From positions 62,001 to 126,000 of the forward strand of contig JAZRNY010000001.1 in the NCBI GenBank assembly GCA_045648445.1: a stretch of 64,000 bases of DNA, written 5' to 3'. Of this stretch, positions 58,035-64,000 are shown piece after piece; the stretch's first letter is position 1; every line of letters starts with the position of its first letter. The notes below the pieces were generated by a model, which had not been told where the DNA came from, searched no databases, and saw only the letters and a list, made by a program, of their open reading frames with translations. This DNA comes from SIG607 sp045648445 (GTDB taxonomy: Bacteria > Bacillota > Clostridia > Oscillospirales > Acutalibacteraceae). The position numbers and the translations under genes are program-made.

Positions 58035-59675
58035 TCAGTTAAATTCTACCTGTACCGCACCGCCGTCATTATAATGAACTGTAATGCCGTCACCTACCTT
58101 TAAGAAAGGAAGTTTATCCGATAACGTTACGGGAAGAACAAACACTTTATCGCTATTTTCAAGTGTTACGAAATAACAGGTATTGCCGTCCATAACGGCG
58201 CTTCCTATAAGCGCTACGGTTCCGCTTATGACCTCGTTTTTTTCCTCGCCCAAACTAACGTCATTCTTTTTGAGTTTCGAAAGATAATCAATACGGCTTT
58301 CCTCGACAGTATTGCCGGTACCAACTATTTGATATTGTTGTACGTCTACAAATGCGTACATTTTTACAAGTCCTGCCGAATCTTTAAGGGACATAAAATA
58401 ACTTGGACGCTCGGCAACGTTTAATAATATGGGGAATGTTGCCTTATATCCTAAATGCTGTACCTGACCTTGCGCAGAACTCATAGCAGAATATTCTTCG
58501 GCGCCCGGTACGGGATAGTATCTTGTTTCCTTTGTACGTAGATTTGTTAACACAAATCCAATGTTAGACTCGTCGCTGGTAACCGAGGTTATACCTGTAT
58601 ATAGCCATACGTCGTCATTAATTGCAAGATAGTTATATCCATCGGTTGTTCCTATAACGCCCTTTTGTCCTATAATAGAGTTAAGCCAACCTAAGCGATA
58701 TTTACCGTTATAATCAAGTTGATTTAAAACCATTGTTGAACTAAACACCTGATCAACCCAAGTCGGAATTTCGCTTAAGGAATAATACTTGCTTTCACCC
58801 GTTTGAGCATTCATCAAAACGGCGCCGCCGATATCTCGGCCGCTAAAAATACCTATTTTAAATTCTACCGTTGAAGCCACCCAATAGGGTGTTCCATTTT
58901 CATCTATTTCAAAAGAAATATCGTCGAATATTTTCGTAGGATAATCAAAACGCAGTTTTCTTTCAACGTTTCTCATAAAATATTCGCTTTTTGAATATTT
59001 TATACCATTATCAAGCCTAACAAGACTTGTTTCCTGAGAAGCCATATCTACGGTAATATAGGCAGGTATACCCTGTTTTCGGTTGTTTAACCATTTAATT
59101 ATATCGCCGTAACGAAGGGGTGTAACCCTTACGGGTCTGCCCTTATAATTGATTTGTGTGTAAATTTCTTCTATTTCAAACTGTGAAACAAGGTCAGACA
59201 TTTCACCCAGTTTTCTTTGACCCAGTCTGGAAGCAGTGTCGCGGTCAACCACGGGAATTTGGTCCATACTTATTTCGCTGACCTCTTTTACAAAATCACC
59301 GTCGTTAAAGGTTATAAGGGTGTTGTATTTTGAAGCATTGAATATTTTTGCGCCTATAACGTTACCTACTACAATTAAAAGCACCATTAAAAGACAAATA
59401 ACCGCAACTAATTTAGTAGGGAATTTAAGTTTTTTAAAGGTTGACAAACCTATAAATTTAACGTCGGTAACGTTGATTTCTCTTACAGCCTTTAACGGCA
59501 TAAACAAATTGCCGACTTTGCCAATTATAAAGGCGGTTAAGGTTGCCACTATTACAAAAAAGTAAAAAGCGGTACTTCTAAGATTTACAGGAGGCAACAT
59601 AAACCAATATTCCAAAAATATTGCAACCAGTATTATAACGGTTTTAATAACGCCTTTTAAAAACTTATTCATCAT
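58035..59675 (-). CDS. Large membrane-anchored envelope protein of unknown function
   Basis: A 546-residue protein with three N-terminal hydrophobic segments (about 8-25, 35-60 and 88-110), then a 430-residue beta-rich extracytoplasmic domain. The latter contains repeated strand-turn elements such as ASTVEFKIGIFSGRDIGGAV and a C-terminal small barrel (ISGTVALIGSAVMDG...VFVLPV). No known catalytic motif is present. Its start overlaps the 3' end of the DacF-like gene by 11 bases, so the two are coupled and likely work together. Confidence 0.75.
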   Translation of the reverse strand: MMNKFLKGVIKTVIILVAIFLEYWFMLPPVNLRSTAFYFFVIVATLTAFIIGKVGNLFMPLKAVREINVTDVKFIGLSTFKKLKFPTKLVAVICLLMVLLIVVGNVIGAKIFNASKYNTLITFNDGDFVKEVSEISMDQIPVVDRDTASRLGQRKLGEMSDLVSQFEIEEIYTQINYKGRPVRVTPLRYGDIIKWLNNRKQGIPAYITVDMASQETSLVRLDNGIKYSKSEYFMRNVERKLRFDYPTKIFDDISFEIDENGTPYWVASTVEFKIGIFSGRDIGGAVLMNAQTGESKYYSLSEIPTWVDQVFSSTMVLNQLDYNGKYRLGWLNSIIGQKGVIGTTDGYNYLAINDDVWLYTGITSVTSDESNIGFVLTNLRTKETRYYPVPGAEEYSAMSSAQGQVQHLGYKATFPILLNVAERPSYFMSLKDSAGLVKMYAFVDVQQYQIVGTGNTVEESRIDYLSKLKKNDVSLGEEKNEVISGTVALIGSAVMDGNTCYFVTLENSDKVFVLPVTLSDKLPFLKVGDGITVHYNDGGAVQVEFN

Positions 59676-61068
59676 CTAATTCTCCTTGATATTCGGGTCT
59701 ACCCGCTTTTTCTCGTTTTTTACGGCTTTTTTCTTTTTTCAAAAGTTCTTTTTCTTGGTCGTACGGTATATATTTTACCCGTCTTTTACGTTTTTTATCC
59801 TTGGTATTAATATATACTACGTAAGAGAAGAAAAGTACTACAAAAAGAATTGCAAGAACAAAAATAATTTTAAATACAAGAGAAGTAAATATTTTTCGTA
59901 AAATATCAAAGAATTTTAACAGTCCGTTTGCTTTAACGTCCTCGCCTGCTACAAGATTTACCGTGCCTATTACCTGTTCGGCATAAACTATTTCGGCAGT
60001 TCCCAAAACCTGTCCTTTTTTAACAGGAGCATCCACACTTTTTTGAGAAAGGGTTGGATTTATTAAGATGGTAGAATTATCAGCCTCTTTAGGCAAAATT
60101 GAGGTTAACTGTTTTTCGGGATAAAGGGCTACGTAATCCTTTTCCATCGAAAGACGAAGGGGCATTTCCGCCACGGGAGAAGCGGTATCAAGTATGGCTT
60201 TATATTCAAAATTATTAAAAGCCCAACGGAACATTTGACGGGCAGCGTTAAACTCTACCCTTGTACCTCCCGAAGGACAGCCCATAAGCACCGCCAAATA
60301 TTTATATCCGTTATATAAAGCGGTAGCGGCAACGCATCTGCCTGCCTCGTCGGTATAACCGGTTTTAGTACCTGTACAATAGGTATAATAATAATTGGTG
60401 CTTGTGTCTACAAGAAAATTTGTTGTAACTATCGTTCTTTCGTCCCTCATATTTGTTGCAGACATTTTATAACGGGATTTAGCGGTTATTTCGCTGAATA
60501 CGGGATAATTATCAATCGCATATTTTGTAAGGGTAACAATATCATTTACGGTTGTATAGTTGTTTTTGTCGTGCAGTCCTATAGGATTGGTAAAATGAGT
60601 ATTCTTAAGTCCCAAAGCATTAGCCTTGTCGTTCATCATTTTAACAAAACCTTCAATGCTGCCGCCTACTGCTTCGCAATATGCGTATATAACGTCGCCG
60701 GCAGAAGAAATAAGCATAGCGGCAAGGGCATCTTTACCATTTAATTCCTCACCTATTTTAAGGTGTAAAATAGCAGAGCCCGTACCTAAAATATTATTGT
60801 AGGCGCTTTCGGTCATAGTGACTTTAAAGTTTTCAAGGTCGGGTACCTTTTCTAAAATTACAACTGCTGCCATAATTTGAACCATGGATGCAGGATACAC
60901 CTTTTTGTCCATATTTTTACCGTAAAGCACCTCACCGGTGTCAAGACTTACAAGGGCCGCAGCCTCGCCCGGCACTTCAAAAGAGGTTATTTCAAAGGCG
61001 TTAACCGGCAAAATGGCTGAAAAAAGTAAAGAAATTATTAAAACTAAAGAAAAAATTTGTTTTTTCAT
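59665..61068 (-). CDS. DacF-like D-Ala-D-Ala carboxypeptidase homologue, active site degenerate
   Basis: A 467-residue exported protein: signal peptide (1-24), an S11 peptidase/penicillin-binding fold (about 30-280), a C-terminal beta domain (about 285-375), a transmembrane helix (about 385-410) and a basic cytosolic tail. The SxxK motif is changed to S61-M-V-Q64, and the SxN motif to S122-A-G124. Only the third motif KTG (235-237, in CTGTKTGYTDEAGR) is intact. Lys and Asn are needed for acylation and penicillin binding in this family, so it should be catalytically dead. The rest of the sequence is well conserved, so it is kept for binding or regulation. Confidence 0.88.
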   Translation of the reverse strand: MKKQIFSLVLIISLLFSAILPVNAFEITSFEVPGEAAALVSLDTGEVLYGKNMDKKVYPASMVQIMAAVVILEKVPDLENFKVTMTESAYNNILGTGSAILHLKIGEELNGKDALAAMLISSAGDVIYAYCEAVGGSIEGFVKMMNDKANALGLKNTHFTNPIGLHDKNNYTTVNDIVTLTKYAIDNYPVFSEITAKSRYKMSATNMRDERTIVTTNFLVDTSTNYYYTYCTGTKTGYTDEAGRCVAATALYNGYKYLAVLMGCPSGGTRVEFNAARQMFRWAFNNFEYKAILDTASPVAEMPLRLSMEKDYVALYPEKQLTSILPKEADNSTILINPTLSQKSVDAPVKKGQVLGTAEIVYAEQVIGTVNLVAGEDVKANGLLKFFDILRKIFTSLVFKIIFVLAILFVVLFFSYVVYINTKDKKRKRRVKYIPYDQEKELLKKEKSRKKREKAGRPEYQGELDDE

Positions 61069-61085
61069 AGCAAATTCTCCCGAAA

Positions 61086-61123
61086 TGTAGTATAATATTC
61101 AAAGATATAATTATTATACTACA
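61086..61123. promoter_or_regulatory. Inverted repeat in the divergent promoter region
   Basis: TGTAGTATAATA (61086-61097) and TATTATACTACA (61112-61123) are perfect 12-base inverted arms around 14 bases. Each arm contains a TATAAT-like -10, one on each strand, so the two divergent genes may share one regulator or simply have mirror-image promoters. Confidence 0.5.
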
Positions 61124-61172
61124 AATATAATGGAAATAAAAGTATTTTTAAATAAAAAAGAGGTGATTGGTT

Positions 61173-61847
61173 TTGGTTTACGTAACGGGAGATATGCATG
61201 GCGACATTGACCGTCTTTTTGACAGACAATGGTCTAAATTAAAGTCGGGCGATACTGTTATCGTCTGCGGTGACTTTGGTTTTTTATGGAACGGAGATAA
61301 AGAAGAAAAAGACGTTATAAAATACCTTGGCAGCAGAAAATATACGGTGGCTTTTTTAGACGGTACCCACGATAATTTCGAGGCCATAAACCGTTGCCGA
61401 AAGACCGTTTGGAAAGGCGGACTTATTCATAGAATAGACCGAAACCTTATTCACCTGTGCCGCGGTCAAATATATACTGTCGAAGGCAAAAAAATATTCA
61501 CCTTTGGCGGTGGAGAAAGTGTCGACAAAGATATGCGAATTGAAAGCGGTAAATGGTGGCGTGAAGAACTTGCTACCCCTGAAGAAATGGCTCAGGGCGC
61601 TCAAATTCTTGACCAAGCCGACCGAACGGTAGACTATATACTTACACACGAGCCACCCTCCCCCGTTAAAAGCGCCATGCAATTGCGCCGTGGTGAAACG
61701 GAACTTATTACAAAAATAAACGGATACTTTGACAAAATCAGCCGTTTATGCTCATTTAAACACTGGTATTTCGGTTCGCTTCACGAAGACCGAATGATTA
61801 CCCCAAAACACTCCTGTGTTTTTAAAAACTTGACGCCACTTGAATAA
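61173..61847 (+). CDS. Metallophosphoesterase
   Basis: A 224-residue calcineurin-fold phosphoesterase. TTG 61173 lies 7 bases after GAGGTG and is preferred to the TTG at 61167. Metal motifs: GDMHGDID, CGDFGFLW, DGTHDNFEA (GNHE variant) and LTHEPPSP, with a final His in FGSLHEDR. The substrate is unknown; similar proteins hydrolyse nucleotides or phosphoproteins. It is divergent to the DacF-like gene and upstream of the pseudokinase. Confidence 0.9.
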   Translation: MVYVTGDMHGDIDRLFDRQWSKLKSGDTVIVCGDFGFLWNGDKEEKDVIKYLGSRKYTVAFLDGTHDNFEAINRCRKTVWKGGLIHRIDRNLIHLCRGQIYTVEGKKIFTFGGGESVDKDMRIESGKWWREELATPEEMAQGAQILDQADRTVDYILTHEPPSPVKSAMQLRRGETELITKINGYFDKISRLCSFKHWYFGSLHEDRMITPKHSCVFKNLTPLE

Positions 61848-61868
61848 ATTTACGAAATATGCTATAAT
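61840..61868 (+). promoter_or_regulatory. Promoter of the PASTA pseudokinase gene
   Basis: TTGAAT (61840-61845), overlapping the phosphoesterase stop codon, 17-base spacer and TATAAT (61863-61868). Confidence 0.75.
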
Positions 61869-61908
61869 AGCAGTGTATTAAATTAGATTTTCGGAAAGGA
61901 ACCATTTT

Positions 61909-63636
61909 ATGCTGACTTTCGACAGACTTTGTATGGGATGTATGAACGACAACGGCGGAGAGGAAATATGTCCGATCTGTTCACATAATGCATCTGCCCT
62001 TAACCCTTTTGGCACTTTACCCATTAAAGCCCGTATACAAGGCAAATACATTGTAGGCAAAGCGCTTGAAATTAACGGCGAAGGCATTACATATATAGGT
62101 TGGGACAGCGAAAATAACTCGATTATAAATATCAGAGAATTTTTCCCCACACCCATTGCAAAAAGAGATGAACATTTAAAATCAATTATTACCGAAGGTA
62201 ACGAATTCAACTATAATGCTTCTTTACTCGACTTTGTTGACCTTGCTAAAAAGTTAAGGGAATTAAAGGTGGCTGCCGTACCGCAAATATATGATATTAT
62301 AGAATGTAATAATACTGCATACGTAATATCAAAAGCGGCTCAAGGAATAACCCTTAGGGAATTTTTGCTAAGAAACGGCGGTACTCTTTCTTGGGAACAG
62401 GCCAAATCATTGTTTATGCCACTGGTTTCAGCAATTTCTGCCCTTCATAAAGCAGGTATAGTTCACGGCGGTATTTCTCCCGAAACCATTATTGTCGGCA
62501 GAGATGGAAAATTACGTTTAAACGGATTTGCTATAACGAATTTAAGAAAAGCAGGCAGTCCTATAAATTCACAGGTATTCCCCGGTTATGCCGCTGCAGA
62601 ACAGTATGGGCTTTTAGACAGCGAAATTGACGAGTCTACCGACGTTTACGGTTTTGCGGCTACCCTTTTCCGCGTACTTATCGGTTCTGCTTTACCCGAA
62701 GCCAACGAACGAATAACCGACGATAAAATGAACGTACCGGCTAAGGTTGCCGAAACATTACCTACCCCCGTTCTTACAACCCTTGCAAACGCATTGCAAA
62801 TAACAAAAGAAAACAGAACAGCAACTATGGATGAACTGAAAATTGATATTTCCCCTGCAATTGATATGACCACAAGTTTTGCGGCAATATCCACAAAAGC
62901 AGGAAAAGAAAAGGACGTAAAAACCGCCCTTCCCGTTCAGGTTTCCTCTAAGAAAAAAGATAATTCGGCTAAAAAAGCCGCATTTCTTGCCGCTGTAATA
63001 ACCGCTGTCGCAATTATTTTCATTGTTCTTATCGTTTGGTTTTTCGTTGATTTCTTGCCTTCAAGAGGCAGTTTGGCGAATAGCAGCGATATTGACAGTT
63101 CAATAATCAGTTCCTCAAGTGAAGAAAGCAGTTCAACACCATCGCAAAGTGACGAACTTCTTATAACCGTGCCCGATTTTTCGTCGGGAGAACTTACTTT
63201 TGACGACCTGTTAGCAAACTATCCCGAATTTAAGTTTGAAGTGCTTGGTAAAAAATATTCCAACAAAGAAGCAGGTATTGTTGTTGATCAAGACTATAAG
63301 GCAGGAAGCGAAGTTAAGCGCGACACCACCATTTACGTAACTTTAAGTCTTGGCCCCGACGTTCTTATAATGCCCGACCTTAAAGGACAAAGTTACGAAG
63401 AAGCGCTTATTACTTTATTTAAAGCAGGTTTTAATTACAAAAATATAACCTTCTATGAAATTGAAGACAGTTCGGTTGCTTATCACTGCGTAGTTAAATC
63501 AGACCCGCAAGCAGGCGACAGTTTAAGTCCTGATGACAAAATAGTCATTTACTACAGTAACGTTCGTTCAAACGAAACGGGAAACGAAACCGACAATAAC
63601 ACAAGCAATTCAACAAACGAACAAACCGCACAATAA
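61909..63636 (+). CDS. Zinc-ribbon/PASTA Ser/Thr kinase homologue, predicted pseudokinase
   Basis: A 575-residue membrane protein. Order: zinc ribbon (C8, C11, C21, C24), kinase-like domain (about 45-315), transmembrane helix (358-380), a Ser-rich linker and two PASTA-type domains (about 425-555). In the kinase domain the ATP-site Lys position is Arg76 (INIREFFP), the HRD Asp is Gly (H186-G-G-I-S-P-E) and DFG is N205-G-F. The fold markers VFPGYAAAEQY and DVYGFAATLFRVLIG remain. So phosphotransfer is not expected, while wall-fragment sensing by PASTA is. GGAAAGGA fits ATG 61909. Confidence 0.9.
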   Translation: MLTFDRLCMGCMNDNGGEEICPICSHNASALNPFGTLPIKARIQGKYIVGKALEINGEGITYIGWDSENNSIINIREFFPTPIAKRDEHLKSIITEGNEFNYNASLLDFVDLAKKLRELKVAAVPQIYDIIECNNTAYVISKAAQGITLREFLLRNGGTLSWEQAKSLFMPLVSAISALHKAGIVHGGISPETIIVGRDGKLRLNGFAITNLRKAGSPINSQVFPGYAAAEQYGLLDSEIDESTDVYGFAATLFRVLIGSALPEANERITDDKMNVPAKVAETLPTPVLTTLANALQITKENRTATMDELKIDISPAIDMTTSFAAISTKAGKEKDVKTALPVQVSSKKKDNSAKKAAFLAAVITAVAIIFIVLIVWFFVDFLPSRGSLANSSDIDSSIISSSSEESSSTPSQSDELLITVPDFSSGELTFDDLLANYPEFKFEVLGKKYSNKEAGIVVDQDYKAGSEVKRDTTIYVTLSLGPDVLIMPDLKGQSYEEALITLFKAGFNYKNITFYEIEDSSVAYHCVVKSDPQAGDSLSPDDKIVIYYSNVRSNETGNETDNNTSNSTNEQTAQ

Positions 63637-63640
63637 TAAA

Positions 63641-63673
63641 AAAGGCATCCGATTTTTAAGTCGGATGCCTTTT
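63641..63673. terminator. Bidirectional terminator before gpmI
   Basis: AAAGGCATCCGA (63641-63652) pairs with TCGGATGCCTTT (63661-63672) between converging genes. Confidence 0.9.
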
Positions 63674-63688
63674 AATTTGCTGTAATTT

Positions 63689-64000
63689 TTATTTAATAAG
63701 TGACTGACCGTCCATTTCAGCAGGTTTAGGAAGACCTAAAACTGTAAGCATAGAAGGAATAATGTCGGCAAGTTTGCCACCCTCTTTAAGTTCGCAGGGG
63801 TATCCTACAACGCAGAAAGGAACAAGGTTGGTTGTATGGGGAGTAAAGGGATTTCCGTCCTCACCTATCATACAATCGGCATTACCGTGGTCAGCGGTAA
63901 TAAAGGTTACGCCGCCCATTTTATTTGTTGCTTCAACAACTTTTCCAACACAGGTATCTACTGCCTCAACAGCCTTTACTGCGGCATCAAATACACCTGT
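63689..64000 (-). CDS. gpmI: 2,3-bisphosphoglycerate-independent phosphoglycerate mutase, C-terminal part
   Basis: The frame is open from the window edge to a stop at 63689, 103 codons. It carries the end of the phosphatase domain: FITADHGNADCM (metal Asp/His), HTTNLVPF and the final LADIIPSMLTVLGLPKPAEMDGQSLI, all typical of GpmI. It interconverts 3- and 2-phosphoglycerate in glycolysis using Mn2+. The 5' part lies outside. Confidence 0.95.
   Translation of the reverse strand, partial: TGVFDAAVKAVEAVDTCVGKVVEATNKMGGVTFITADHGNADCMIGEDGNPFTPHTTNLVPFCVVGYPCELKEGGKLADIIPSMLTVLGLPKPAEMDGQSLIK

Overview
The window looks like the chromosome of an anaerobic gut- or rumen-type member of the Bacillota (class Clostridia, Oscillospirales-like); this assignment is an inference. 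The signs are low GC, strong AGGAGG-type ribosome sites with many TTG starts, a PPi-type phosphofructokinase, a type III glutamine synthetase, ferredoxin-linked indolepyruvate oxidoreductase, a dockerin protein, a T-box leader, a preQ1-type riboswitch and no respiratory genes. There is no phage, no complete insertion sequence and no CRISPR array.

Layout. 1-7 kb: the end of a secreted protein, an ABC-F ATPase, a degenerate LCP-like protein overlapping a transglutaminase-like lipoprotein, and glnN. 7-16.5 kb: an SDR and a VUT-family transporter behind a preQ1-I-like riboswitch, an FkbM methyltransferase, a clan GH-A glycoside hydrolase, prfC, rpsO-pnp and mntP. 16.5-23 kb: a large dockerin protein and a complete sugar ABC importer. 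23-24.3 kb: tRNA-Thr and tRNA-Tyr, a duplication of the tRNA-Thr 3' end, an inverted array of hairpins, a dead four-helix-bundle gene and a coupled 53-codon ORF. 24.4-31.7 kb: PPi-PFK, an MBL-fold enzyme, an acyltransferase-like protein, a CocE-type hydrolase, two lipoproteins and an ion transporter. 32-44 kb: lipid genes. 44-48 kb: a GT2-GtrA protein, two alpha/beta hydrolases and an SSS symporter. 48.6-54.8 kb: arylacid-CoA ligase, iorA, iorB, then a T-box, paaK and an ACT protein. 55-64 kb: an XRE/SLOG pair, an NSS transporter, envelope genes and the end of gpmI.

How the parts work together. (a) Aromatic metabolism: the SSS symporter and the ligase-iorA-iorB operon are divergent and carry the same 20-bp operator-like element at the same place between -35 and -10. 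The neighbouring phenylacetate-CoA ligase is behind a T-box whose specifier reads as TTC (Phe). A T-box turns genes on when the amino acid is scarce, so the simplest reading is a salvage route: arylacetate uptake, CoA activation, reductive carboxylation by IOR to the aryl-pyruvate, and transamination to Phe. (b) Lipids: fakB-fakB-fakA-plsX activates exogenous fatty acids. A separate operon (adenylation-carrier fusion, two PlsC, ACP, LRAT-like protein), divergent from an Sfp-type phosphopantetheinyl transferase, looks like a carrier-based acylation pathway of unknown product. (c) Envelope: a DacF-like protein has lost two of its three active-site motifs, and a zinc-ribbon/PASTA kinase-like protein has lost all three key kinase residues. 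They sit about 850 bp apart, suggesting a sensory or structural module built from dead enzymes.

Two places look rearranged: a head-to-head junction of truncated talC and deoR-type genes near 37.02 kb, and the tRNA/hairpin region at 23.1-24.2 kb.
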